Position numbers and translations under genes: made by a program. From positions 44,567 to 108,566 of the forward strand of contig JAVBXN010000026.1 of assembly GCA_030824515.1 (NCBI GenBank): 64,000 nt of DNA, in the 5' to 3' direction. The notes beneath the pieces are model-generated. The model was given only the letters and a program-made list of their open reading frames with translations, had not been told where the DNA came from and did not search any database. This stretch comes from Pelobacter sp. (GTDB taxonomy: Bacteria; Desulfobacterota; Desulfuromonadia; Geobacterales; Pseudopelobacteraceae). Position 1 is the first letter of the stretch. Every line of letters begins with the position of its first letter. Below are positions 8,976-17,440 of the stretch, one piece after another.

Positions 8976-9233
8976 TCATTTCTCCGCCTCAACCTCTTTG
9001 AGCATCTCCAGTCCGAAATTTTTGGCCCGCCCGCCGGGGGCGATCATTCCGTAGGCAATCGCCTCACGCAGTTCGGCCTCGCTGGCGCCTTCCGACTTCG
9101 CGACCGCGAAGTGTTTCTTAAATCAGGTAGGACAGCCGACCGCAATGGCGCATCCGACCCGGATCAATTCTCTAACCCGCCCGTCCAGGACCTCTTCATA
9201 CTCGTAATCGAGAAACTTTTTGCGAATATTCAT
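8976..9233 (-). CDS. AhpD/CMD-like selenoprotein (in-frame UGA read as selenocysteine)
   Basis: Reading from the ATG at 9233, with a strong AGGAGGG site 7 nt upstream, gives an 85-codon frame ending at TGA 8976-8978 and interrupted only by TGA at 9123-9125 (codon 37). The protein continues in the same frame with family-like sequence (SEGASEAELREAIAYGM, then a short charged C-terminus). It resembles the carboxymuconolactone decarboxylase/AhpD family, whose redox centre is CxxC; here the motif is C34-P-T-U37, so the UGA falls exactly on the second catalytic cysteine. CxxU AhpD-like selenoproteins are known in related bacteria. A SECIS-like hairpin follows the UGA. Likely a thiol/selenol peroxidase partner or disulfide reductant. 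It lies 14 bp after glnE, the last gene of mtnA-glnE. Alternative: a pseudogene with a nonsense mutation, unlikely because frame, motif position and hairpin agree. Confidence 0.85.
9095..9125 (-). promoter_or_regulatory. Bacterial SECIS element directing UGA decoding
   Basis: On the minus strand, 17 nt separate the UGA (9125-9123) from a GGUC loop. The loop is closed by a perfect 7-bp stem ACUUCGC/GCGAAGU (9095-9112 on the plus map). The E. coli fdhF SECIS has the same GGUC in its apical loop 18 nt after the UGA; SelB recognises loop G and U plus the upper stem. The element lies within the coding sequence, as required in bacteria. Confidence 0.8.
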
Positions 9234-9247
9234 AACCAAACCCTCCT

Positions 9248-12200
9248 TTAATCGGTCGATACACTGAAAATACGGTGGTATACATCCCGGATTTTGCCGG
9301 TGGTCTCCTCGTAATCGCTGATCAGAACCGCTCCCGGGTTTTTCAGTTTGGGGTCGTACCCCAGGCGGCGGGCGAGTTTGTTCATGTAGTTTTTGGGGCC
9401 GGTCAGGTCATTGACCGAATAGTCGTGGATGATTCGCAGGCGGTTTTCCAGTTTGCGCAGAAACTTGTAGCCGCTTAGCAGGGTCTCGTCGTCGCCCTTG
9501 GGCAACAGATCCAGAGTGCTGATCTCCTTGAGGGCCAGTACCGTGTTGGTGGTGCGCAGCTCCGGATATTGGCAGCCATGGCGCAGTTGCAGATACTGAA
9601 CTGCAAATTCCACGTCCACCATGCCCCCGCGACCGGTCTTGATGTTGTAGCTGCCGTCTTTTTCCCTGGCCAGTTCGTTTTCCATCCTCATTCGTAGCCG
9701 ATGAATCTCGTCCCGCCCTTCATCATCTATCGTCGCCCCGTAGACAGTGTGGCGGATGACGTCGTGCAGCTGGCCGGCCAGCAGTTGATCCCCCAGCACC
9801 ACCCGTGCCTTGGTGAGGGCCTGGCGTTCCCAGATCTGGGCATCCTTGCGGTGATATTCCAGGAACGAATCCAGCGAAGTCACCAGCGGTCCGGCATTGC
9901 CGGAAGGTCTCAGGCGGGTGTCGATCTTGTAGACATACCCTTCGCGGGTCTGCATCGTCAGGATCGAGATGATTTTCTGAGCCAGTTTGGCAAAATATTC
10001 ATGATTGGAAATCTGCTTTTCGCCATCGGTGTAACCCTGATGATCGTAGACAAAAATGATATCCAGGTCGGAGTGGTAGTTCAGATCGCCACCACCCAGT
10101 TTGCCCATGCCGATGATCGCCAGGTTCGCCTCGATGGAGGAGCCTTCATACCGATAGATCGGTTTTCCGAAGCGCTTCAGCTCGGCCAACGCCATGCGGT
10201 ATGCCGCCGCCAGGCAGGTCTCGCCCAGCAGGCTGAGCTGTGCGGTTACTTCACCCTGCAGCAGTCGGCCATGAATGTCATTCAGACCGATGCGCAAGAA
10301 CTCCTCGTTGCGGTATCGCCTAAGGACATCCAGGCGGTCCTCGAAATAGTCGCTCTGTTCAAGCAGAATATCAAGTTCCGCGTCCATGATCTCTCTTGTT
10401 TTGGCGATAGACACGGCGTTGCTGGCAACCATGCTGTCCAGAAGTTCAGGATGGCTGATCAGGATCTTGGAGAGAAACTCGGACATGCCGAACAGCGACA
10501 CCAGCAGTTTGCGCGTTTCGCGGTTTTCGGCCAGAAGGGCGTAATAAGAGGGTCGGCTGGCAATTACCGACAGAAAACGCTCCAGATTGCACAGCGCCAT
10601 ATCGGGGGCGTGGGAGTCGAATACTTTCTGCAGCAGAAGCGGAGTGATCTTTTCCAGCAGCCGGCGGCTCCTCTCGGTCAGATTGCCCTTGACCGGACCA
10701 CGGCGCAGCGAGGAGAGGTTCTCGTAAGCACGATCCACATCCTCGAAGCGTCGTTCGGCCAACATATCCTTGACCAGATCGGAATCGGCCCGGTGATCGA
10801 GAAACAGCAATGTATCCGGGTTCAGATCCTGCTGCAGTTTTTCATCCCTGGAATGGAACAGGGTGCCGTAAATCACGGAGACATTTCCGCGGTGTTCCTC
10901 CAGCATTTCCTGGAATCGCTCCAGGCCGTTGGAGCGGAGATAACCGCAGCGCCGCGCCAGTGCCATGATCTCGTCCGGCTTGGTCGGAAGGCTGTGGGTC
11001 TGGCGTTCCTGAACGACCTGGATGCGGTGTTCGGTGGAGCGCAGAAAACGGTAGGCGTCACGCAGTTTAAGGTGGTCATCCTCGTTTATCAGGCGGGCCG
11101 CCAACAGTGTGTCCAGAGCCTTGAGCGAATTGCGTTCCCGCAGACGCGGGTTCTTTCCGGCGTAGACCAACTGCAGGGCCTGGATGAAGAATTCGATCTC
11201 GCGGATACCGCCCCGTCCCAGCTTCAGGTTGCTCTCGCCTTCCCTTGAGCGGGCCAGGGAGGCGTCGATTTTCTGTTTCATATGCTTCATATCCTCGATC
11301 AGGTTGTAATCGAGGTACTTGCGATATACAAAAGGTTGCAGCATCTTCAGCAGCAGCTCGCCCAGTTTCAGCGAACCGGCCACCGGTCGCGCTTTGAGCA
11401 TCGCGGTGCGCTCCCAGGACTGCCCCCAGGATTCGTAATAGATCTCGGCCGAACGGAGCGATACCGCCATGTCGCCCGATTTGCCTTCCGGGCGCAGGCC
11501 GACGTCCACCCTGAAGACAAAACCGTCCTCGGTTACCTGCGACAGCGCCTTGCTGACCAACTCCCCCAGTTTGTTGAAATAGGTGTGCAGCGACACGACC
11601 CCTTTTCTGGACCCGGAACCGTTTTCGACCCCCGAGGTTTCCCCCTTGTCGGATTCATAAAAATAGATGATGTCTATGTCGGAGGAAAAATTAAGTTCCC
11701 TTCCGCCAAGTTTGCCCATTCCGATCACAGTCATCTCGGCTTCGCGCAGTCCGTCAGGGATCACCATCATCGGCCGGCCGTATTCCCTGATCAGGCAGCG
11801 CCGGCAGACTTCGCAGGCCATCTGCAGCGATGCGGCTGCCAGGCTGGAAAGTTCATCGGTGACCTCTTCCAGAGCTGCCAGGCCGTTCAGGTCACGGGAG
11901 GCGATGCGCAGGATCTCGGATCGCTTGAAGAGTCGCAACTGCTTCTGCAATTCAGCGAAATCGGCAGAATCATCGATCCGGGAGCGTATCGCGGACAGCA
12001 TGTCTTCGGCGCTGCGCGAGACGTCGATGTTATTTTCAAGAAACAGTTTTCGCAGAGCATCAGGGGTTTTGTAAATCAGGTTGACCAGAAATGGTGACGA
12101 ACCGCAAACCAGGATAAACTGGGCCAGTCGCCTCTTGCGCAGCGCCAGTTCCGTAAGGTCGGCCGGCGGAATCACCCCCGCCAGACGCTCGAATGCGTTC

Positions 12201-12421
12201 AGCGCCATATCCGGAGTTGGGGTCAGCAGCGAATTGATGACGATCCGGTGCAGTTCATCCACGCTGAACAGCGGTTGGAGCAGCAGAATATTGTCCGCGG
12301 AACGGGCGCCGTATTGATAACCGTGCGATTCCAGGAAAAGTGCCAGTTCCCGTACCCGGTCAAGCGGGTCGGCGATGGTGATGATACGATGGAAGTCATG
12401 GGAGAAGCGTTCTACATGCAT
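9248..12421 (-). CDS. glnE: Bifunctional glutamine synthetase adenylyltransferase/deadenylase
   Basis: Adds or removes AMP on glutamine synthetase in response to PII and glutamine. About 1057 residues from the ATG at 12421, which begins one base after the mtnA stop; the longer frame would overlap mtnA. Two nucleotidyltransferase domains are visible with the family signature: GMGKLGGRELNFSSDID at about 234-250 and GMGKLGGGDLNYHSDLD near 770-790, each with the D-x-D metal pair. The N-terminal copy deadenylates and the C-terminal copy adenylates. No good ribosome site of its own, so translational coupling to mtnA is likely. Confidence 0.96.
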   Translation of the reverse strand: MHVERFSHDFHRIITIADPLDRVRELALFLESHGYQYGARSADNILLLQPLFSVDELHRIVINSLLTPTPDMALNAFERLAGVIPPADLTELALRKRRLAQFILVCGSSPFLVNLIYKTPDALRKLFLENNIDVSRSAEDMLSAIRSRIDDSADFAELQKQLRLFKRSEILRIASRDLNGLAALEEVTDELSSLAAASLQMACEVCRRCLIREYGRPMMVIPDGLREAEMTVIGMGKLGGRELNFSSDIDIIYFYESDKGETSGVENGSGSRKGVVSLHTYFNKLGELVSKALSQVTEDGFVFRVDVGLRPEGKSGDMAVSLRSAEIYYESWGQSWERTAMLKARPVAGSLKLGELLLKMLQPFVYRKYLDYNLIEDMKHMKQKIDASLARSREGESNLKLGRGGIREIEFFIQALQLVYAGKNPRLRERNSLKALDTLLAARLINEDDHLKLRDAYRFLRSTEHRIQVVQERQTHSLPTKPDEIMALARRCGYLRSNGLERFQEMLEEHRGNVSVIYGTLFHSRDEKLQQDLNPDTLLFLDHRADSDLVKDMLAERRFEDVDRAYENLSSLRRGPVKGNLTERSRRLLEKITPLLLQKVFDSHAPDMALCNLERFLSVIASRPSYYALLAENRETRKLLVSLFGMSEFLSKILISHPELLDSMVASNAVSIAKTREIMDAELDILLEQSDYFEDRLDVLRRYRNEEFLRIGLNDIHGRLLQGEVTAQLSLLGETCLAAAYRMALAELKRFGKPIYRYEGSSIEANLAIIGMGKLGGGDLNYHSDLDIIFVYDHQGYTDGEKQISNHEYFAKLAQKIISILTMQTREGYVYKIDTRLRPSGNAGPLVTSLDSFLEYHRKDAQIWERQALTKARVVLGDQLLAGQLHDVIRHTVYGATIDDEGRDEIHRLRMRMENELAREKDGSYNIKTGRGGMVDVEFAVQYLQLRHGCQYPELRTTNTVLALKEISTLDLLPKGDDETLLSGYKFLRKLENRLRIIHDYSVNDLTGPKNYMNKLARRLGYDPKLKNPGAVLISDYEETTGKIRDVYHRIFSVSTD

Positions 12422-12422
12422 G

Positions 12423-13463
12423 TTATTTACCCGCAACCTTGCGCAATCCGGCGCGATAGTCATCCTTGACGATGCCGTTCTCAGTTATGATGGCTGTTAT
12501 GAAGCGGGCCGGAGTCACGTCAAAGGCCGGATTGCGGACATTGACCCCTTCCGGTGCAATTGCGATGCCCTTGATGTGCGTCACCTCAATGCCGGGACGT
12601 TCCTCGATCGGTATCTTGCTGCCGTCAGCGAGCGTCAGGTCGAGCGTCGATACCGGCGCCGCCACATAGAAGGGGATGTTGTTTTCTTTGGCAAGGACCG
12701 CAACCGAATAGGTGCCGATCTTGTTGGCTGTATCGCCATTGGCGGCGATCCTGTCCGCGCCGACCACGCAGCAGGTGATTTCGCCCTTGCTCATGAAGAA
12801 ACCGGCCATGTTGTCCGATATCAGGGTGGTCGGGATGCCATCCTTTAGCAGCTCCCAGGCTGTCAGGCGTGCGCCCTGCAACCAGGGGCGGGTCTCGTCG
12901 GCAAAGACCTGGATCTTTTTGCCGGCCTCATGGGCGGCGCGAATCACCCCCAGGGCGGTGCCGTAGCCGGCCGTGGCCAGCCCGCCGGCATTGCAGTGGG
13001 TCAGCACCGTGGCTCCCTCTGGGATCAAGGTTGCACCCCACTTGCCAATGTTCCTGCAGATGGTCAGGTCCTCCTGCTCGATCCTGATCGCTTCCTTTTT
13101 GAGGCTTTCACGGATCTTGTCGAGGTTCTTGTCGCGGTTTTGCTCAGCGACCCGCTTCATGCGCTCGATGCCCCAGAAAAGATTGACCGCGGTGGGGCGG
13201 GTGCGGGCCAGCACGTCGCAGACGTTTTCCAGCTGGCGAAAGAAGGACTCATGGGTGTCGGCGATGATCTCCCGCGCCCCCAGCGCAACTCCCATGGCAG
13301 CGGCCACGCCGATGGCGGGCGCTCCGCGGATGATCATGCCCCGTATCGCATCGGCGACGGATTTGAAATCGGTATAGGTGTTGTAGACCTCTTCGCCGGG
13401 CAGGCGGGTCTGATCAATCATTATCACGGTATCGTCGCGCCACTCGATTGTACGGAAAGACAT
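12423..13463 (-). CDS. mtnA: S-methyl-5-thioribose-1-phosphate isomerase
   Basis: Converts methylthioribose-1-phosphate to methylthioribulose-1-phosphate in methionine salvage (also used on 5-deoxyribose-1-P). 346 residues, normal. Visible signatures are [14 protein letters not shown] near the N-terminus, [14 protein letters not shown] with the catalytic Cys, [19 protein letters not shown], and [18 protein letters not shown] with the catalytic Asp. AAGGAG precedes the ATG. First gene of mtnA-glnE-selenoprotein, divergent from miaA. Confidence 0.96.
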   Translation of the reverse strand: MSFRTIEWRDDTVIMIDQTRLPGEEVYNTYTDFKSVADAIRGMIIRGAPAIGVAAAMGVALGAREIIADTHESFFRQLENVCDVLARTRPTAVNLFWGIERMKRVAEQNRDKNLDKIRESLKKEAIRIEQEDLTICRNIGKWGATLIPEGATVLTHCNAGGLATAGYGTALGVIRAAHEAGKKIQVFADETRPWLQGARLTAWELLKDGIPTTLISDNMAGFFMSKGEITCCVVGADRIAANGDTANKIGTYSVAVLAKENNIPFYVAAPVSTLDLTLADGSKIPIEERPGIEVTHIKGIAIAPEGVNVRNPAFDVTPARFITAIITENGIVKDDYRAGLRKVAGK

Positions 13464-13567
13464 ATAAGTGAACTCCTTAGGCCGGTTGGATGTCGTCTGC
13501 TGTATTTGGTTCTGTCGTAAATGATCCGACCGCGCCTTTTCGCTGAATATCAGCTGAAAGGTTGGGA

Positions 13568-13598
13568 TCAGCTGCTATTAATACCACGGAGCAGCTGA
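13568..13598. repeat. Palindrome in the mtnA-miaA intergenic region
   Basis: TCAGCTGCT (13568-13576) and AGCAGCTGA (13590-13598) form a perfect 9-bp inverted repeat with a 13-nt centre, in the 245-bp divergent spacer. It could be an operator or a transcript hairpin; no T-run follows on either strand. Confidence 0.5.
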
Positions 13599-13628
13599 AT
13601 CAGGCAATATTTTCCCGACCGTTTTATC

Positions 13629-13658
13629 TTGCCTCGTCGGAAGCCATGCTGCTATAAA
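13629..13658 (+). promoter_or_regulatory. Candidate sigma-70 promoter for miaA
   Basis: TTGCCT (13629-13634), 18-bp spacer, TATAAA (13653-13658), about 50 bp upstream of the miaA start. Confidence 0.42.
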
Positions 13659-13708
13659 TCCGGCACTAAAGCAGGTCGATGCATTGAAAAACGTTCTATC
13701 GGGAACAT

Positions 13709-14656
13709 ATGGCTAACAAGAATGGAAATATTCCCAAACTCCTGATTATCTGCGGCCCGACAGCCTCCGGCAAGAGCGAGCTGGCATTGAAGCTGGCCCG
13801 TGAGCTGGATGCCGAGATTATCAACGCCGACTCGATGCAGGTCTACCGTGGACTGGACATAGGCACTGCCAAGCCGTCCCGCGAACAACTGGCCGAGGTT
13901 CCCCATCATCTGGTCGATGTGGTTGAGCCGGACGGGAGCTTTTCGGCGGCGGATTTTGCCATGGCGGCCGATGCCGCGATCTGCGAAATCAGCTCTTGCG
14001 GCAAGCGTGCCATAGTGGTCGGTGGCACCGGCCTCTACATCCGCGCCCTGCTGAAGGGGCTGGTGGACTCCCCCGGCGGTTCCGCCGAGATGCGCGCCGC
14101 ATTGCAGGATGAGGCCAACCGCTCAGGCAACGCGGCCATGCTGGAAAAATTGCGGCTGGTGGACCCGCAGCTGGCCGCCGGACTGCACCCGAACAACCTG
14201 GTCAGGATCATTCGTGCCCTGGAAGTGCATCAGTTGACCGGTGTCCCGCTCTCCCGCCATCAGCAGGAGCATGCCTTTTCAACGCAGCGCTATCACAGCC
14301 TGCAGATCGGCATCTCGGTCGAGCGTGCCGAACTGTACGAACGAATAGAGCGGCGAGTCGAACGCATGCTTGCCGACGGCCTTCTGGACGAGGTGCGCGG
14401 ACTGCTGTCGGCCGGTTTCGCACGTGAACTGAAGGCGCTGCGTTCAATCGGATACAAGGAATCCATCGCCCATGTCCTGGGCGAAATTCCCCTGGAAGAG
14501 GCTGTCCGCCTGATCAAACGTGATACCCGCCATTATGCCAAGCGCCAGTTGACATGGTTCAAGGCGGACCCAAATATATTATGGTTTGAATATCCGGAAA
14601 AGTTTGATACTATTTTGCAGCATGTAATTGAATTTTATGAAAGACGGGAGGCGTAA
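13709..14656 (+). CDS. miaA: tRNA dimethylallyltransferase
   Basis: Prenylates A37 of tRNAs reading UNN codons, using DMAPP. 315 residues. P-loop GPTASGKS at residues 16-23, then INADSMQVYRGLDIGTAKP, the DMAPP/tRNA-contact VGGTGLYIRALLKG, and the C-terminal IGYKE and DTRHYAKRQLTWF signatures. The ribosome site is weak. It is followed 4 bp later by hfq; miaA-hfq is a classic conserved pair. Confidence 0.96.
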   Translation: MANKNGNIPKLLIICGPTASGKSELALKLARELDAEIINADSMQVYRGLDIGTAKPSREQLAEVPHHLVDVVEPDGSFSAADFAMAADAAICEISSCGKRAIVVGGTGLYIRALLKGLVDSPGGSAEMRAALQDEANRSGNAAMLEKLRLVDPQLAAGLHPNNLVRIIRALEVHQLTGVPLSRHQQEHAFSTQRYHSLQIGISVERAELYERIERRVERMLADGLLDEVRGLLSAGFARELKALRSIGYKESIAHVLGEIPLEEAVRLIKRDTRHYAKRQLTWFKADPNILWFEYPEKFDTILQHVIEFYERREA

Positions 14657-14660
14657 AAAG

Positions 14661-14885
14661 ATGGCTAAAGCACCTTTCAATATCCAGGATCAGTATCTCA
14701 ACCAGGCCCGCAAGGAGCGGGTGCGCGTTGCGATTATCATGATGTCGGGTGACAAGCTGGAAGGGTTCATAAAGTCTTTCGACAATTTCTCGGTGTTGCT
14801 GGATTCCAACGGCGATATCCTGATCTACAAACACGCCATTTCCACCATAACCTCGGCGGATGGTTCCTTCCGGCTGCACCAGTAG
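14661..14885 (+). CDS. hfq: RNA chaperone Hfq
   Basis: 74-residue Sm-like protein that pairs small RNAs with mRNAs as a hexameric ring. I start at the ATG at 14661, after GGGAGG; an in-frame upstream ATG would overlap miaA. Sm1 motif around FNIQDQYLNQARKERVRV and the Sm2 KHAIST motif are present, including the Q in the N-terminal proximal face. The C-terminal tail is very short. Directly downstream of miaA. Confidence 0.96.
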   Translation: MAKAPFNIQDQYLNQARKERVRVAIIMMSGDKLEGFIKSFDNFSVLLDSNGDILIYKHAISTITSADGSFRLHQ

Positions 14886-14896
14886 CCTCCTCAAAC

Positions 14897-14926
14897 AGCC
14901 CCCCGGCTCTCAGTCGCGGGGGCTTT
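14897..14926 (+). terminator. Possible rho-independent terminator after hfq
   Basis: AGCCCCC (14897-14903) pairs with GGGGGCT (14918-14924), followed by only three T. GC-rich stem, short T-run, so weak or leaky; the next gene starts about 20 bp later. Confidence 0.4.
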
Positions 14927-14944
14927 CCGGTGGTAGACGATCCC

Positions 14945-16018
14945 ATGCAAAAAAGTTCCAGAATCCTCCTGACCTTCGCACTGTTGCTGCTGGTTCTGAC
15001 CGCGGCCGCGCTCTATTACTCTTCGGCGGTGTTCCTGCAACTGTTCATCGCTTTTGCGCTGGCTTACATCCTGAATCCGGCGGTGGCTTTTCTGGAACTG
15101 AAAGGTGTCAGGCGGCTCTACGGAATTCTGGTCGTATTCACTCTCGCAATGGTAATCAGCGCCGGATTCACGGTTTTCATGGTTGCATCGATCAGTGACG
15201 AATTCTCCAAGATGCAGCTCAACCTGCCGGCCTATGCCAACCATCTCTATGAAATCACTCCGCCGGCGGTCAAGGCTTATCTGAATATCGAGACTCCCGA
15301 CAAACTGGCATTGCGGATGAGTGAACTGTTGCAGCAGGCGCGCGGCGCCGCACCCGACCTGCTGAAACCGTTGCTGGCTTTTTTGCAGAAGGCGCTGACT
15401 TCGACCATTTCCGTGCTCGTCGCCGTTCTGGGCTATCTGATCATCCCGGTCTACCTGTTCTATCTGCTTTTTGACCTGCCACGGCTAAAGCAGTTCATAG
15501 AATCTTTCATACCGGAACGCTTTCGCGGCTGCTACACCGAAAAGCTGGCCGAGGTGGACAATGTGCTGTCCGGATTCGTGCGCGGCCAGCTTTCAGTCTG
15601 CGCCATCCTGGCGCTGCTGTACAGCATCGGACTGTATTTCATCGGCATTGACCTGGCGATCGCGATCGGCACGCTGGCCGGAATTACGTTTATCATCCCC
15701 TATGTCGGCACCATCATCGGCATCTGCCTCTCGGTAGTGATGGCGCTGCTCAAGTTCAACGACATTCTGCATCCGCTGCTCTGTCTGGGGTGGTTCAGCC
15801 TGGTACAGTTACTGGAGGGGATGGTGATTACCCCCAAGGTGGTCGGTGATACGGTCGGCCTGCATCCGCTGGTAGCGATCGTCGCGCTCCTGATCGGAGG
15901 CCAGCTGTTCGGAATCATCGGCATGCTGCTGGCGGTGCCGGTAACCGCGGTGATGCAGGTGTTTCTGCGATCCCTGGCGGCCTACTACCGCGATTCCGAA
16001 TTCTTTCGGGGGGCCTGA
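14945..16018 (+). CDS. AI-2E family transporter (PerM-like permease)
   Basis: About 357 residues with some eight hydrophobic segments: two near the start, one near 65-90, and a dense group from about 145 to the end. This is the AI-2E/PerM/TqsA family, whose members export autoinducer-2 or act as Na+/H+ antiporters; the substrate here cannot be read. I prefer the ATG at 14945; an in-frame GTG at 14930 is possible, and no strong ribosome site separates them. The stop overlaps the following ATG by one base. Confidence 0.88.
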   Translation: MQKSSRILLTFALLLLVLTAAALYYSSAVFLQLFIAFALAYILNPAVAFLELKGVRRLYGILVVFTLAMVISAGFTVFMVASISDEFSKMQLNLPAYANHLYEITPPAVKAYLNIETPDKLALRMSELLQQARGAAPDLLKPLLAFLQKALTSTISVLVAVLGYLIIPVYLFYLLFDLPRLKQFIESFIPERFRGCYTEKLAEVDNVLSGFVRGQLSVCAILALLYSIGLYFIGIDLAIAIGTLAGITFIIPYVGTIIGICLSVVMALLKFNDILHPLLCLGWFSLVQLLEGMVITPKVVGDTVGLHPLVAIVALLIGGQLFGIIGMLLAVPVTAVMQVFLRSLAAYYRDSEFFRGA

Positions 16019-17334
16019 TGAAAGGCCTGCTGGTGGAGTCCGTGGCCCACGGGTCAATTGCCGAGGAGCTGGAGCTGCGGGCCGGCGACCGCTTGCTGGC
16101 GGTCAACGGCCATGCGCTGCGGGATATCATCGATTACAGCTATTACACATCCTGCGACGACGAACTGCTGCTGGAGGTCGAAAAACCTGATGGTGAACTG
16201 TGGGAGCTGGAGCTGCAGCGGGAAACCGGCGAGCCGCTGGGACTGACTTTTCCCGCTCCGGCCCCGGCACGCTGCGCCAACAACTGCGTCTTCTGCTTTG
16301 TGCACCAACTCCCCAAAGGGCTGCGCAAGCCGCTCTATGTCAAGGACGAGGATTACCGCCTCTCGTTTCTTAACGGCAACTACGTTACCCTGGCCAACCT
16401 GAAACCCGCCGCCCTGTCCCGGATCATCGAACAGCGTCTTTCCCCGCTTTACATCTCGGTGCATGCCACCAATCCGAACCTTCGTGAACAGCTGCTGGGC
16501 AAAACGGGAATACCACCTGTCATGGATCAGCTGCAACTGCTGGCCGCAGCCGGTATCGCAATGCACACCCAGGTCGTGCTCTGTCCGGGGCTTAACGATG
16601 GCGCCGAACTGGAACGCACCGTGGCAGATCTGGCCGGCCTGTTTCCGGCGGTGCGATCGCTGGCGATCGTGCCGTTGGGGTTGACCGATCATCGTGCCAA
16701 CCTGCCGCGGCTGACTCCGGTAGATGCCATTTACGCCCGTGAGTTCGTCTCGATTTGGGAGCCGCTGGCCAGGAAGCTGCGCCGGCAGCTGGGAGAGCCG
16801 TTCCTCTTTCTGGCGGACGAATTCTATCTCAAGGCAGGGCTGCCGTTTCCGCCAATCAGGGAGTACGGCGACTTCCCGCAGATTGAGAACGGGGTCGGCA
16901 TGGCTCCGCTTTTTGCCCGGGAGGCCGGGCAGGCGCTGCGCCGCGCCCGCCCTGTGGCTTCGTTCCGGGCGACGGTCGTTACCGGGGTCTCGGCCGCCGG
17001 ATTTGTCGGTGAATTCCTGGGCAGGCTGTCGGAAAAGACCGGTCTGGAACTGGTGACGCTGGCTGTGGAAAACAGGCTGTTCGGTTCCTCGGTTACCGTC
17101 AGCGGCCTGCTGGCCGGTAACGATATTGTCGCCGCGCTGGCCGGGCACGAAACAGGCGCAGCGCTGCTGGTGCCGGATGTGATGCTCAAAGAAGGGGAGG
17201 GGGTCTTCCTGGACGACGTGACGCTGGAGGAGTTGCAGCGGCGGTGCGTCTGCCGGGTGATTGTTTTCGACTCCACGCCGCGCGGCTGCTACCGAGCTCT
17301 GGTAGCTCTGCAAAGGTCGATGAAAAGTTCTTAG
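16018..17334 (+). CDS. DUF512 radical-SAM-like protein with N-terminal PDZ-like domain
   Basis: 438 residues. The N-terminus (about 1-70) looks like a PDZ domain (VAHGSIAEELELRAGDRLLAVNG). A CANNCVFC motif at about residues 84-91 has the radical SAM spacing CX3CX2C, followed by LSFLNGNYVTL; the C-terminal part is DUF512 with TGVSAAGFVGEFLG and the final VIVFDSTPRG. The family is conserved in Firmicutes and delta-proteobacteria; the substrate is unknown. It overlaps the permease gene by one base. Confidence 0.85.
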   Translation: MKGLLVESVAHGSIAEELELRAGDRLLAVNGHALRDIIDYSYYTSCDDELLLEVEKPDGELWELELQRETGEPLGLTFPAPAPARCANNCVFCFVHQLPKGLRKPLYVKDEDYRLSFLNGNYVTLANLKPAALSRIIEQRLSPLYISVHATNPNLREQLLGKTGIPPVMDQLQLLAAAGIAMHTQVVLCPGLNDGAELERTVADLAGLFPAVRSLAIVPLGLTDHRANLPRLTPVDAIYAREFVSIWEPLARKLRRQLGEPFLFLADEFYLKAGLPFPPIREYGDFPQIENGVGMAPLFAREAGQALRRARPVASFRATVVTGVSAAGFVGEFLGRLSEKTGLELVTLAVENRLFGSSVTVSGLLAGNDIVAALAGHETGAALLVPDVMLKEGEGVFLDDVTLEELQRRCVCRVIVFDSTPRGCYRALVALQRSMKSS

Positions 17335-17362
17335 GGACTCGGAATTGTAAGTTCTGAGTCCC
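17334..17362 (+). terminator. Hairpin at the end of the DUF512 gene
   Basis: GGGACTC (17334-17340) and GAGTCCC (17356-17362) close a 13-bp stem with internal G-U pairs and a GTA loop, starting in the stop codon. Only TT follows, so it is an atypical terminator or an RNA-stabilising hairpin. Confidence 0.5.
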
Positions 17363-17440
17363 TTAAGCTGATTGAAGATGCAACCTGATTGATGTATTGA
17401 CTAAAACATAAATCGAACCAGTAGGTATATTGATAACACC

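Noticed and set aside
8976..9122. Separate short gene after the UGA
   Set aside because: No start with ribosome site after the UGA; frame and family sequence continue across it, so one recoded gene is the better reading.
9701..11248. 515-codon plus-strand open frame
   Set aside because: Antisense shadow of glnE, which has both family nucleotidyltransferase domains; no ribosome site and no family-like motifs on the plus strand.
16054..17313. 419-codon minus-strand open frame
   Set aside because: Antisense of the DUF512 gene with its CX3CX2C site.
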